Origin: JABDGV01 sp964577935
Lineage (GTDB): Bacteria; Chlamydiota; Chlamydiia; Chlamydiales; FEN-1388
Length of the DNA stretch: 64,000 bases
Reading direction: 5' to 3'
Assembly (NCBI GenBank): GCA_964577935.1
Contig: CAZOAJ010000006.1
Coordinates: 62,001-126,000 of the forward strand
The notes below the pieces were generated by a model. That model worked only from the letters and a program-made list of their open reading frames with translations, made no database searches and had not been told where the DNA came from. Positions within the stretch are counted from its first letter, which is position 1. The number at the start of each line of letters is the position of its first letter. Shown here in pieces: positions 25,231 to 34,219 of the stretch. A program made the translations under genes and the position numbers.

Positions 25231-25707
25231 CTATTCAGTCTTCGAGATAGCGTAGCTTCCTATGACGAGGAGCAGTAAACCTATTGCTCCAAATGTCCTC
25301 CAAATCTCTTGAGGCCATTCTAGAGTAAATGTTTTCCCGTCGCCAAAAATCCAGATGAGAGCTGTAAGCAGGATCAAAACCCCTGCACAACTTAGTGTCG
25401 AAAGTGCAATTAACAAGACAGAAAGTGAGGTGGATGCCTCTTGTTGAACTTTATCTTGGATTTCAAGAGGTTCATTTACAGCATATAAAGTAGCTTCAAC
25501 TTTATCTTCAGGGGAAATATGAAAAACTTGAAGTGACTTTTGGCAATAAGGGCAACTCTCAGCTAATCGATGGACTTCCTCTTCACAATTCCAACATCGA
25601 ACTGTTCCCCCTTGAGGGATAGGCGACTTACTAGATATATTTTTTTGGGAGTGTAGGCGCAGGATGTTGTCACGTTCTTCTGTATGTTGTCTATGTGACG
25701 CGGCCAT
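25231..25707 (-). CDS. Zinc-ribbon membrane protein, unknown function
   Basis: 158 residues. A basic N-terminus is followed by a zinc ribbon at about residues 38-58 (CWNCEEEVHRLAESCPYCQ, two Cys-x2-Cys knuckles) and, after an acidic linker, two transmembrane helices (LSVLLIALSTLSCAGVLILLTALIWIFG and TFGAIGLLLLVIGSYAI). A very strong GGGAGGGG ribosome site precedes the ATG. Zinc-ribbon plus C-terminal membrane helices suggests a regulatory or anchoring protein facing the cytoplasm; no specific family recognised. Its upstream region carries four degenerate 14-base tandem repeats. Confidence 0.75.
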   Translation of the reverse strand: MAASHRQHTEERDNILRLHSQKNISSKSPIPQGGTVRCWNCEEEVHRLAESCPYCQKSLQVFHISPEDKVEATLYAVNEPLEIQDKVQQEASTSLSVLLIALSTLSCAGVLILLTALIWIFGDGKTFTLEWPQEIWRTFGAIGLLLLVIGSYAISKTE

Positions 25708-25739
25708 AATTCCCCTCCCTTCTAAAAATTCATTCTTTC

Positions 25740-25795
25740 AATAGTTCACGCGCAATAGTTCAAGCCCAATCGTTTAAGTCCGAATAGTTCTTTGC
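25740..25795. repeat. Four degenerate tandem repeats of about 14 bases upstream of the zinc-ribbon gene
   Basis: Successive units AATAGTTCACGCGC, AATAGTTCAAGCCC, AATCGTTTAAGTCCG and AATAGTTCTTTGC. They lie 33-88 bases upstream of the minus-strand start codon, a place where repeated regulator-binding sites would act. No known operator recognised. Confidence 0.6.
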
Positions 25796-25875
25796 AAAGC
25801 CTTTATTCATCGTTATCCAGCACGTTCTGCTCTATGATCATTAGAGCTAGGTAGATTTGGATATCATTCAAAGTA

Positions 25876-25903
25876 CCTGTTGTTTTTAGGGTGAAACAAC
25901 AGG
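25876..25903. promoter_or_regulatory. Perfect inverted repeat in the 25708-26095 intergenic region
   Basis: Arms CCTGTTGTTT and AAACAACAGG (10 of 10 pairing) around an 8-base loop, with no T run on either side. It could be an operator or RNA hairpin serving the divergent genes. Apart from this and the tandem repeats, the 388-base gap shows nothing. Confidence 0.5.
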
Positions 25904-26095
25904 AATGTTCAGGTGACTTTTTGAGTTGATTAAATTTCTCAAGTTTCGGCACCTCTCTCTATTTAAGGTTCATACTGAATTTTGCTTTTGGTGGAAAGAC
26001 CGAATTTCATCCCAAATCGACATATGGCAGTATTACTCAATCCAAGAATATAGCAATTTGCTAATATCTTCATATTAAGAGAGCTGAATTTGAAA

Positions 26096-26791
26096 ATGAG
26101 GTTTTTTTCCCGTCTGTTATTCATTTACCTTGTCATATGCTTGATAACCTGCTTTTTCCCGCTAGAAACAGATTATCCTATTTCTGGAGATATTGAACTT
26201 CTCAAGCGATTATCGACAAAACAACAAGAGAGTATGATCAGGATACAAAAAGAAGCTTCTCGGCATTGGTTGTATCGATATATCCCAAGACATAGAAGCA
26301 TAATACCTTGGTGGGGGATTGGATACTGGACAACATGGGCTCTCTTTGGCAATGATGATGATGGTCTCTTTGGAGAGGGTCATCATGCTCTCTATTGGCG
26401 TTCAGATGAGCCTGCCTCATGTAAAAAAGCACTTTTGTGGGGGCTCAGGAATCCGCTTCATAATTTTACTTTTTATGTCATTGGAAGTGGTTGGACGGAA
26501 AATAGTGAAGTAACTCTTCTTAAGGTTTCATGGAATGGGGTGGAGTGTTGTTCATATTCTCCAACCGGACGCACTATTTTCCCTGAAGAGAATAGCTGTC
26601 TCTTTATAGGGTTGCATGGATGGAAGCCATTTATTTCTTTGCGAATTCGATATTCAGATTCTTCCAAAGGAGATTTCTTTTTAGGTTGGCGAGAACGTGG
26701 AAATTTTGGTGTTAAATTCATCCCTTGGACGAGAAGTAGAGGGCTACGAAATGAATATATTTCCTCGCAACAATTGCAAAATGAAATCTGA
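26096..26791 (+). CDS. Unidentified membrane-anchored protein, Trp-rich
   Basis: About 231 residues from the ATG at 26096 (a TTG two codons upstream is possible). One N-terminal hydrophobic segment (LLFIYLVICLITCFFPL), then a soluble region unusually rich in Trp and aromatic residues: IIPWWGIGYWTTWALFGNDDDGLFGEG, LLWGLRNPLHNFTFYVIG, and FFLGWRERGNFGVKFIPW. The 'FGNDDDG ... RNPLHNFTFYVIG' pattern resembles a small uncharacterised protein group I associate with phage and endosymbiont genomes, but I cannot name it. Likely periplasmic or inner-membrane attached. It stands alone, with secA upstream and lpdA downstream. Confidence 0.65.
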   Translation: MRFFSRLLFIYLVICLITCFFPLETDYPISGDIELLKRLSTKQQESMIRIQKEASRHWLYRYIPRHRSIIPWWGIGYWTTWALFGNDDDGLFGEGHHALYWRSDEPASCKKALLWGLRNPLHNFTFYVIGSGWTENSEVTLLKVSWNGVECCSYSPTGRTIFPEENSCLFIGLHGWKPFISLRIRYSDSSKGDFFLGWRERGNFGVKFIPWTRSRGLRNEYISSQQLQNEI

Positions 26792-26936
26792 GGACGAAAA
26801 AATCTGAAATGAGATCCGCAAGATGGATCTGATTTCTGTCGAAAATCTCTTCTCTATGCCAAGATAAGAAGTGTGGAACTTGTTCTTGTACGGTCCCAAA
26901 AAACAAATTAGTGTCAATCCAACAAGTAGGTAGAAA

Positions 26937-28340
26937 ATGGATACTCAGATTTTCGATGCGATTGTTATTGGGTCAGGTCCTGGGGGATATCCTGCAGCTA
27001 TTAGGCTTGCCCAACATGGAAAATCAGTAGCACTTGTAGAAGCAGGTCAAATAGGCGGGACCTGTTTGAATCGAGGCTGTATTCCGACGAAAGCCTTACT
27101 GTCTAATGCTGAAGTCCTCAACACAATCAAACATGCACATCAATGGGGAATAAACACTGGCGATGTAACCTTTGACTTTGCCCAGATGACCAAGCGAAAA
27201 GATGATGTAGTCTCGCGGCTTAGATCGAGTTTAGAGGGGTTGATTGCTGGCAATGGTGTTACGATTATTCGAGGGCGTGCGTCGTTTATTGGGCCGTATG
27301 AGCTTAAAATAGAAGGGTCAGACTCTCGATTGATTTCTGCAAGGGATATCATTATCGCTTCAGGATCTGAGCCAAAAAATATTCCAGCCTTTCCATTTGA
27401 TGGTAAACATATTCATTCATCGACCTCGATTCTGCAGATGGATAAACTTCCCAAATCTCTGACAATAATTGGCGGGGGTGTTATTGGGTGCGAATTTGCA
27501 TCATTATACGCAGAGCTTGGTGTTAAGATCACTATTGTAGAGATGCTTGATCGGATAATTCCTCTGGAATGTCCAACGCTTTCTTCGGCTCTTGGAACCT
27601 CTTTCCAGAAGCGTGGTATTACCTTATCAACCAAGTCTCTTGTAAAATCTGTGATTGTAGCCGGTTCTGGGGTCGTGGTGACTCTTGACAACGGACAAAA
27701 AATTGAGAGTGATATGGCTTTAGTTGCTATCGGAAGATCTCTTAATTCAGATAGACTTGGGCTTGATAGGGCTGGAGTACAGGTTGAAAAAGGGGCGATA
27801 GTAGTCGATGATAGAATGCAAACTTCTGTCTCTCATGTCTGGGCTATCGGAGATGTGACTGCAAAAACAATGTATGCTCATGTTGCAACTCACCAAGGTC
27901 TTGTGGCCGCTGAAAATATTTTAGGCCATGCAGTCCGTATGAATTATGATGCAGTTCCAGGTGTTATTTTTACACATCCGGAGATTGCCTCTGTTGGATT
28001 GACTCTTGATGAATCTCGACGTCGAGGTCTTAAAGCCATCAGATCTACCTATCCGCTTCAAGCTCTAGGAAAGGCTCAAGCGTCCCTTCAAACGGAAGGG
28101 TTTGCCCAATTGGTAACGGAAGAAGGGACTCAGCGTATTCTTGGTGCACAGGTAATTGGGTATGAAGCTGGAAATCTTATTTCAGCGATAACGACAGCTA
28201 TTGCTAATGAACATACTGTCGAATCGATTATTGAGACGATACATGCACACCCAACATTGTCTGAAGTGTGGCTTGAAGCTGCTTTTATTTCTCAAGGGAT
28301 GCCGTTGCATTTTCCAAAAAGCGCAGTAAAGAGAGCGTGA
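26937..28340 (+). CDS. lpdA: Dihydrolipoamide dehydrogenase (E3)
   Basis: 467-residue FAD-dependent disulphide oxidoreductase that reoxidises lipoamide in 2-oxoacid dehydrogenase complexes. FAD fold DAIVIGSGPGGYPAAIRLA, redox disulphide GGTCLNRGCIPTKALL, NAD-binding IIGGGVIGCEFASLYAELG, second FAD site WAIGDVT, and the C-terminal catalytic His-x4-Glu in HAHPTLSE. Length is normal. A TAGGTAG ribosome site precedes the ATG. It is followed eight bases later by lipA, the same order as in Chlamydia just upstream of the type III secretion genes. Confidence 0.97.
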   Translation: MDTQIFDAIVIGSGPGGYPAAIRLAQHGKSVALVEAGQIGGTCLNRGCIPTKALLSNAEVLNTIKHAHQWGINTGDVTFDFAQMTKRKDDVVSRLRSSLEGLIAGNGVTIIRGRASFIGPYELKIEGSDSRLISARDIIIASGSEPKNIPAFPFDGKHIHSSTSILQMDKLPKSLTIIGGGVIGCEFASLYAELGVKITIVEMLDRIIPLECPTLSSALGTSFQKRGITLSTKSLVKSVIVAGSGVVVTLDNGQKIESDMALVAIGRSLNSDRLGLDRAGVQVEKGAIVVDDRMQTSVSHVWAIGDVTAKTMYAHVATHQGLVAAENILGHAVRMNYDAVPGVIFTHPEIASVGLTLDESRRRGLKAIRSTYPLQALGKAQASLQTEGFAQLVTEEGTQRILGAQVIGYEAGNLISAITTAIANEHTVESIIETIHAHPTLSEVWLEAAFISQGMPLHFPKSAVKRA

Positions 28341-28347
28341 GAAGGGC

Positions 28348-29346
28348 ATGACTAATTCATCGCTTTTTAAAATCGTCTCGGACATTGGCTCTTGTTGTTC
28401 AAAAGGTAGTGCGCCCAGTAAAGAAGCGTTATGCGAAGACGAGCCAAATGCGAAGATGAATCCTGCGGGTAAATTTCCTCCATGGTTGCACAGGCCTTTG
28501 CCAAAAGGCAATCAACGTTTCATGACCAATGATGAAATTAAATCGCGCCGATTGCATACAGTGTGTGAAGAGGCCAGGTGCCCAAATCTTGTTGAGTGCT
28601 ATTCGAAGAAAACCGCTACATTTTTGATTCTTGGTAGAGAGTGTACTCGTGCTTGCGGATTCTGCGAGATCGCTTACGCAAAAAAACCAAGCAAGCCCGA
28701 TCCTGAAGAGCCTGCTCGTATTTCGGAATCTGTCTCTTCGCTGGGTCTTCGACATGTGGTTCTTACGATGGTAGCTCGCGATGATCTTGATGATGGTGGG
28801 GCTCATCATCTTGTTGAATGTATAAACAAAATACGCAGTGATCTTCCTCATGTTACTGTCGAGGTTTTGACGTCAGACTTTAATGGAAAATCCCATGCTT
28901 GGGATCTTGTTTTAGAATCGATCCCAGATATATTTAACCATAATGTAGAGACCGTTGAGAGGCTTAGTCCAAGAGTGCGCCATACAGCCACATACAAAAG
29001 GTCATTAGATCTGCTTGCCTATGCTAAAATGAAAAATTCAAAACAGTATGTTAAATCAGGATTAATGGTGGGGCTTGGGGAAACAAAGGATGAAATTACC
29101 CTCACTCTCAGGGATTTAAGGGATGCCGGATGTGATATAATCACGATCGGACAATATCTGCAGCCCAGCCGTAAAAAACTGCTAGTACAAGATTATATTC
29201 CACCACAGATGTTTGAAGAGTATAAGTTAATAGGTGAGGCTTTGGGAATTAGGCATATGTATTGCGGTCCCTTTGTTCGTTCGAGTTACAATGCCGGACT
29301 TTTTATTGATAGAAAAGGACTTAAAGTTCAAATCGAGAGTGATTGA
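28348..29346 (+). CDS. lipA: Lipoyl synthase LipA
   Basis: 332-residue radical-SAM enzyme that inserts two sulphurs into protein-bound octanoate to make lipoyl groups. Both Fe-S sites are visible: the auxiliary Cys-x4-Cys-x5-Cys in VCEEARCPNLVECYS, and the radical-SAM Cys-x3-Cys-x2-Cys in CTRACGFCEI. Also HNVETVERLSPRVR, GLMVGLGET and the C-terminal GPFVRSSYNAG with the catalytic Ser motif. The first 45 residues are an extra Ser/Lys-rich leader before the conserved KFPPWLHRPLPKG. Acts with LpdA, whose gene precedes it. Confidence 0.97.
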   Translation: MTNSSLFKIVSDIGSCCSKGSAPSKEALCEDEPNAKMNPAGKFPPWLHRPLPKGNQRFMTNDEIKSRRLHTVCEEARCPNLVECYSKKTATFLILGRECTRACGFCEIAYAKKPSKPDPEEPARISESVSSLGLRHVVLTMVARDDLDDGGAHHLVECINKIRSDLPHVTVEVLTSDFNGKSHAWDLVLESIPDIFNHNVETVERLSPRVRHTATYKRSLDLLAYAKMKNSKQYVKSGLMVGLGETKDEITLTLRDLRDAGCDIITIGQYLQPSRKKLLVQDYIPPQMFEEYKLIGEALGIRHMYCGPFVRSSYNAGLFIDRKGLKVQIESD

Positions 29347-29348
29347 AA

Positions 29349-30428
29349 ATGGAAAACGATTCAAAGGAAGAAGCTCACCAGAATTTTAAATATGATCCAG
29401 AAGCAAGTGAGAAAGTTCTCTTTTCAGATCTTCAGCAGCAATATTTTTCAGAGCTCTTAGGACAATCTTATGAAATAGAAACCGAGATTGAGGATGAGTC
29501 TGATTGCTCGTCGTCTTTGGATGTTTTTTCAGTTGAAGGAGAGGCTTTTAGCCTCATTGATGAAGAAGATAAAAAAATTATACTACATAGAGAAGTTCAC
29601 TTTGGAGGCAGTTTTCCTGTTATGCAGGAATACTATGCGAACGAGGATCATCGTGGTGTAATGGACGATATTTCACCCGAAAGAATTAAATTTCTTGCTG
29701 ATGTTGAGGTTAAACTTGGTAAAAATCTTGCCCCTTTTCTCCTTTCTGGATCCGATGCAGAGCATATAGCTCGTGCAAAAAAGCTCTATAAATCGATTGA
29801 GCACGCAATTAATCAGGCGGAAGAAGCGAGGAAAACCGATTTTTCTTCAGGCGTCAAAGTAGATCTCCTAACACAAATTTTATTTGAAGAAGGGAACAAG
29901 CCTTGGACTTTGGAACAGATGCAGCAGTTCAAAGAGTTTCCAGAGATTCTTTTTACTCTCGCCGCTTCTGATGAATTTCGAGATGAGCTTTCTCCAGGGT
30001 ATGGAAAAGCCCCTCTTGAAGCTATTAGGCTTATAGGGCAGTTACAAATATCGAAAGGAATGGATATTCTATTCAGAGTATTTCCCTCTGCGAGTGATGA
30101 TGAGGAAGAAGTTCTTATAGCTGCTCTTGTCTCTTTTGGTTCAAAGGCCCTTGACAAGACTACTCAGTATCTCACATCGCGTCCTATAACACCGCTTCAT
30201 GAAAAAATGGCCTCACTCTTGGTGGCTTTTTTGCCAAATCAAGTCGCCCTAAATGCAGCCTTAAATATGTTATGCCAACGCGATATCATTGAAACTCCTG
30301 TTGCTCGTTGGTTGCTTCTTGTATTGGAAGATCTCCCAAAAGAGGAGAGGCGTACATGGGTAAAAAAATTTCAAGAAATGAAATTGCCGAAACACATATT
30401 AGATACTATAGAGAAAAATTTGGCTTAA
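29349..30428 (+). CDS. Acidic, helical protein of unknown function between lipA and sctJ
   Basis: About 359 residues from the ATG at 29349; a TTG two codons earlier overlaps the lipA stop. Residues 1-90 are acidic and probably unstructured. The remainder is alpha-helical with HEAT/ARM-like spacing (PLEAIRLIGQLQISKGMDILFRVF, EEVLIAALVSFGSKALDKTTQYL, ALNAALNMLCQRDIIETPVARWLLLVLEDL). No catalytic motif seen. The Chlamydia order known to me goes directly from lipA to sctJ, so this is an extra gene at the head of the type III secretion block. A scaffold or chaperone function would fit but is only inference. Confidence 0.7.
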   Translation: MENDSKEEAHQNFKYDPEASEKVLFSDLQQQYFSELLGQSYEIETEIEDESDCSSSLDVFSVEGEAFSLIDEEDKKIILHREVHFGGSFPVMQEYYANEDHRGVMDDISPERIKFLADVEVKLGKNLAPFLLSGSDAEHIARAKKLYKSIEHAINQAEEARKTDFSSGVKVDLLTQILFEEGNKPWTLEQMQQFKEFPEILFTLAASDEFRDELSPGYGKAPLEAIRLIGQLQISKGMDILFRVFPSASDDEEEVLIAALVSFGSKALDKTTQYLTSRPITPLHEKMASLLVAFLPNQVALNAALNMLCQRDIIETPVARWLLLVLEDLPKEERRTWVKKFQEMKLPKHILDTIEKNLA

Positions 30429-30432
30429 AAGA

Positions 30433-30456
30433 CGGCTTTGATTAAACCGTTTTCAG
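30433..30456 (+). terminator. Weak hairpin before sctJ
   Basis: ACGG(C)TTT-GATT-AAACCGT followed by TTTC, four bases after the preceding stop codon region. A short stem, so termination may be partial. Confidence 0.35.
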
Positions 30457-30580
30457 ATGGAGATGACATTTAAAAAAAATTATATATGTTGGTTCATGAG
30501 ATATGAACAAAAAAACTCTTGGCGAGTAGGCCTTTGAGTCAGTAGGATCATAAACATACCAAGGCTAATTTGAACGGACT

Positions 30581-31564
30581 ATGAAGATCATACAAGCTAT
30601 ATCATTTCGCTCTCTCTTTCTCTTTTTTATAGCACTCTCTATCTGTGCTGGATGTTCTTCTCAAAAAACAATTGTAAATGGCTTAGATGAGCGCGAAGCT
30701 AATGAAGTTCTCGTATTTTTAGGCGGAAAAGGAATCGATGCAATCAAAATCCCGGCTAAAAATGAAAATCCCGGCGGTGGCGGCGGAGGTCCTGCTCTTT
30801 ATGATATTGCCGTTGACAGCGACCGAGCTGTTGAAGCAATGGCTCTCCTGAATGCCAACGGATTGCCAAGAAGAAGGTCTCAGCATCTCCTTGAATTATT
30901 TACACAGGGAGGTCTTGTCCCATCTGAAATGCAAGATAAAGTTCGCTACCAAGCAGGTCTGGCTGAGCAGATAGCAGGAACGATTCGTAAGATTGATGGT
31001 ATCCTAGACACTGATGTTCAACTCTCGTTTCCGGAAGAAGACCCATTGAACCCGGGACAAATGAAGGGGGATGTAACGGCTGCTGTTTTTGTTAAGCATA
31101 ATGGCGTTTTAGATGATCCAAATAGCCTGTTGATTACTAAAATTCGTAGGCTTGTGGCCAGCAGCGTCCAAGGTCTTAAGTTTGAAAATGTAACTGTCAT
31201 TGCAGATAAGGGTCGTTTTTCTGAAACAAGCGCGCAAAAAGCTAAATCTTCTCAAGGCAATGTTGATCTTGCTCGCGTTTGGACGATAGTTTTGGCTCAA
31301 GATTCCATTACGCGATTTCAAGTCATGTTTTTCACACTCACTATCTTGTGCTGTCTTTTCTTGTTTGCTGCTGCATGGCTCGCTTGGAAAGTTATTCCAA
31401 TTGCAATGCGGCATGGAGGTATTTCTATTCTCTTCTCATTGAAGCCTATTGAATCTGATGAGCATAAAAACGCCGTCGAAGATGAGGGCGATAAAAATGA
31501 GGGCAGAGAGTCCAAAGAAGAGAATAAGGGATCTAAAGTTCAAGAAAATATTGAATCTCCTTAA
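30581..31564 (+). CDS. sctJ: Type III secretion inner-ring lipoprotein SctJ
   Basis: 327 residues, YscJ/PrgK/FliF family, forming the inner-membrane ring of the injectisome. The signal sequence FLFFIALSICAGCSS ends in a lipobox-type Cys. Ring-building domains: GLDEREANEVLVFLGGKGIDAIKI, then AMALLNANGLPRRRSQHLLELF, and DTDVQLSFPEEDPLNPG. A C-terminal membrane helix (MFFTLTILCCLFLFAAAWLAW) precedes a highly charged cytoplasmic tail. A Gly-rich insertion (GGGGGG, about residue 67) lies between the first two strands. First core gene of the block sctJ-K-L-R-S-T. Confidence 0.95.
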   Translation: MKIIQAISFRSLFLFFIALSICAGCSSQKTIVNGLDEREANEVLVFLGGKGIDAIKIPAKNENPGGGGGGPALYDIAVDSDRAVEAMALLNANGLPRRRSQHLLELFTQGGLVPSEMQDKVRYQAGLAEQIAGTIRKIDGILDTDVQLSFPEEDPLNPGQMKGDVTAAVFVKHNGVLDDPNSLLITKIRRLVASSVQGLKFENVTVIADKGRFSETSAQKAKSSQGNVDLARVWTIVLAQDSITRFQVMFFTLTILCCLFLFAAAWLAWKVIPIAMRHGGISILFSLKPIESDEHKNAVEDEGDKNEGRESKEENKGSKVQENIESP

Positions 31565-31661
31565 AAGATGAGAATGTGAAATTCATGAAGAGGTCTATGA
31601 CGAGATCTAGTGCCTCGATGTAGGGAGAAGATTGAATGAGTGAGAGAACTCGGCAAATAAT

Positions 31662-32525
31662 ATGACCCATATTCTTGAAATAGCATCAAGGCTTGGGCTT
31701 GAACATAACGATCTCTTTTTGTCTTTTTTGAAAAAAGAGGATGTACAGGCACTCGCATGCGCTAGAGAGATCCCTTCTGTTCGTGATCCTTGGATGCTAC
31801 AAGATCCTAGGAGTCTTGTAGATGGAATCCATATCTCATGGTTTGAGCGAGATATTCAAAAGTTGCCGGGTAAGAAAAAAGAGCTCTTTCGGTCAATCCT
31901 TTCTAAAATTCTTGTGCCCGGAAAAATCCCTGAGGATTTTCGTGTATTTCTTCTAGATCATCTCTTGTCTCTTTCTGATCGAAGAATTCGGCCTGATAGT
32001 AAAAAAATTGCGGAGAGCCCTCTCTCTTTTCTGAACAATAAAAGCTCGTCTCTTATGGAGCTTGTTTTCTGTTGCATAGGATGTCATTTTCTTGCCGAAA
32101 CTTTGAGGAAAGTGATATCTAAAAAACAGCTCGACCTCGTTCTTTCATCCTTGAATCCCGAATCAAGGAGATATTTACGGAGGCTTTTATTTCTACCTAA
32201 GAAGGTATCTGTTGACCCTTTTGATATAGCTTTAATTAAAAATCGACCAAATGAATTAAGTGAAATAGTAATAAATAAAGGGCGAAGGGTCTTCGAAGCT
32301 ATACTGAAACAGCAATCAGAAGAATTTCAATGGTATTTTCTCCATCAATTTGATTGTGTATTTGCAGATGGCCTTTGCAGTGCTCAAGTAGGACAAGATC
32401 TTGGTATTGATAATATTAAAAAAGAGGCTTCTGCAGGTTTTGAAGCTGAAAAAATAGATACTTTAGCATGGATAGAGGTGATTAAATCAATTATCGCATA
32501 TCTTGAGTCAAGTGGAGCAAATTAA
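31662..32525 (+). CDS. Type III secretion SctK-position protein
   Basis: 287 residues with no membrane helix. Sequence similarity to known SctK is not obvious to me by eye; the call rests on position between sctJ and sctL, where yscK sits in other systems and where a chlamydial hypothetical gene is also found. Helical, with Leu/Lys/Arg-rich stretches (LVLSSLNPESRRYLRRLLFLPKK, EEFQWYFLHQFD). SctK links the sorting-platform ATPase complex to the pod proteins. The stop is two bases before the sctL start, indicating tight co-translation. Confidence 0.65.
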   Translation: MTHILEIASRLGLEHNDLFLSFLKKEDVQALACAREIPSVRDPWMLQDPRSLVDGIHISWFERDIQKLPGKKKELFRSILSKILVPGKIPEDFRVFLLDHLLSLSDRRIRPDSKKIAESPLSFLNNKSSSLMELVFCCIGCHFLAETLRKVISKKQLDLVLSSLNPESRRYLRRLLFLPKKVSVDPFDIALIKNRPNELSEIVINKGRRVFEAILKQQSEEFQWYFLHQFDCVFADGLCSAQVGQDLGIDNIKKEASAGFEAEKIDTLAWIEVIKSIIAYLESSGAN

Positions 32526-32527
32526 AA

Positions 32528-33289
32528 GTGGCTAAACAACGGTATTTTACTCTTATCCGAGGAGATTCAATTGTTCCTGCTCCGTCAAGCAGAAATATCC
32601 CCTCTCAAGAATTTTCAGAGCTTCTTTCTGGCAAAGAGCTTTTGGAAGTTGTGAAAATGGATGCAGAAGACTACAAGAAACAGATTGCTCATGAATGTGA
32701 GAAAATCAAAGAAGAATCCTATAAAGATGGGTTTAAAGAGGGTTTTGAGGCTTGGAGTCAGATGATTGGATTTCTTGAAAAAGAAATTACAAGAGTCCGT
32801 GAAGAGATGCAAAAAAGTATTATGCCGATAGCTATTAAAGCTGCTAAGAAAATTGTCGGAGGAGAAATTTCTCAAAGACCTGATGCAGTAGTTGATATGG
32901 TTATGTCGACTGCAAAAGTCGTTTCTCAGCATAAGAAAGTTGCAATTTACGTTTCACGCAGTGACTATCAAGTCGTTGAGTCAAATAAGGCGAGACTTCG
33001 CCAACTTTTTGAAGAGATTGAATCCCTTTCTATTCGAGAGCGAGATGATCTCGTTCAAGGAGATTGTATTATCGAGACAGAGGTGGGTATTATCAATGCT
33101 CGCTTGGTAGACCGATGGAAAACACTTGAAGCAGCTTTAAAATCGATGCAATCTGCAATTCAGGGGGCCATGCAATCGTCTCCAGCTTTATCAAAGTCCT
33201 CTCAAGTTCCCACAGCGGCGGGAGGATCGAGTGCTACTGAATCAACCGTTATTACCGACCCTCTTTCTAAAACAGGCGGGAAAGAATGA
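32528..33289 (+). CDS. sctL: Type III secretion ATPase-regulator/stator SctL
   Basis: 253 residues starting with GTG. YscL/FliH-family protein that connects the ATPase SctN to the sorting platform. Seen: a charged helical part with YKDGFKEGFEAWSQMI, the coiled coil EKEITRVREEMQKSI, then the conserved PIAIKAAKKIVGGEI and the C-terminal DCIIETEVGIINARLVDRW, close to the FliH/YscL hallmark. A Ser/Thr/Ala-rich tail follows. Its last codons overlap the sctR start (ATGA type). Confidence 0.92.
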   Translation: MAKQRYFTLIRGDSIVPAPSSRNIPSQEFSELLSGKELLEVVKMDAEDYKKQIAHECEKIKEESYKDGFKEGFEAWSQMIGFLEKEITRVREEMQKSIMPIAIKAAKKIVGGEISQRPDAVVDMVMSTAKVVSQHKKVAIYVSRSDYQVVESNKARLRQLFEEIESLSIRERDDLVQGDCIIETEVGIINARLVDRWKTLEAALKSMQSAIQGAMQSSPALSKSSQVPTAAGGSSATESTVITDPLSKTGGKE

Positions 33290-34215
33290 ACCTACAAGTT
33301 GTGCAAAGATTATCTTTAGGACGATATCTTAGAGTTTTATTCTGTCTGTTTTTATTTCTTATTCCTGAGCAAATCCTAGTTTCAGCAGAAGCGATTCCAT
33401 CAGAAAAAAAAACATCTTCAACAACTGAAACTTCGTCAGGATCACCGCAAAGGCAAGTGCCAAGGCCAAATATTGTTACACGAGTGACAATCCCTGAGAA
33501 AAAAGAAGAAAAAGTTCCGTCGGTTTTAAACTTTGAAGGCCTTGAGCGTCCCTCCTTGATGATTCAAGCCTCTGCAATAGCCTTTATGTCGCTTTTGCCG
33601 TTTATGATCATGATTCTTTCCTCTTTTGTAAAGATCGTGGTTGTTCTGTCACTCCTTCGTAACGCTTTGGGGGTGCAGCAATCTCCACCAAACCAAGTGA
33701 TCAACGGGGTTGCATTTTTGTTAAGCCTTTATGTTATGTTTCCAACCGGCGTGAAAATGTATGATGCAGCCCAGGGAGTTATGACTGGAAATCAGATTCC
33801 AAAAGAGCTCTTTTCGGCTGATTCGGCAGCATATGTTGTTGCGGTTGTAGATAGGGCTAAAGAGCCATTTCGAGATTTTTTGAAGGCAAATTCTTTGCCG
33901 AAGCATCAAAAGTTGTTCTATAAAATCGTATATAAGCTTTTACCCGAAAACTATCGAGATGAAGTAAAAACTGATGATTTTATGATTCTTATGCCTGCAT
34001 TTATAACAACTCAGTTAAAGGCTGCTTTTGAAATTGGTGTTTTGATTTATATCCCATTTTTTGTGATCGATCTCGTCGTTTCCAATATCTTGCTTGCTAT
34101 GGGGATGATGATGTTATCGCCTGTCACAATTTCTATGCCTCTGAAGCTCTTCTTGCTCGTTATGCTTGATGGCTGGACATTATTAATCGAAGGGCTTGTT
34201 TCAACTTTTAGGTGA
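33286..34215 (+). CDS. sctR: Type III secretion export-gate protein SctR
   Basis: 309 residues, FliP/YscR family, core of the helical export gate. An N-terminal signal-like segment (YLRVLFCLFLFLIPEQILVSAEA) and a Ser/Thr linker precede the family domain. Motifs: SFVKIVVVLSLLRNALGVQQSPPNQVINGVAFLLSLYVMFP, PAFITTQLKAAFEIGVLIYIPFFVIDLVVSNILLAMGMMMLSPVTISMPLKL. These are nearly invariant in the family. The gene overlaps sctL and is followed four bases later by sctS. Confidence 0.97.
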   Translation: MNLQVVQRLSLGRYLRVLFCLFLFLIPEQILVSAEAIPSEKKTSSTTETSSGSPQRQVPRPNIVTRVTIPEKKEEKVPSVLNFEGLERPSLMIQASAIAFMSLLPFMIMILSSFVKIVVVLSLLRNALGVQQSPPNQVINGVAFLLSLYVMFPTGVKMYDAAQGVMTGNQIPKELFSADSAAYVVAVVDRAKEPFRDFLKANSLPKHQKLFYKIVYKLLPENYRDEVKTDDFMILMPAFITTQLKAAFEIGVLIYIPFFVIDLVVSNILLAMGMMMLSPVTISMPLKLFLLVMLDGWTLLIEGLVSTFR

Positions 34216-34219
34216 GTGT

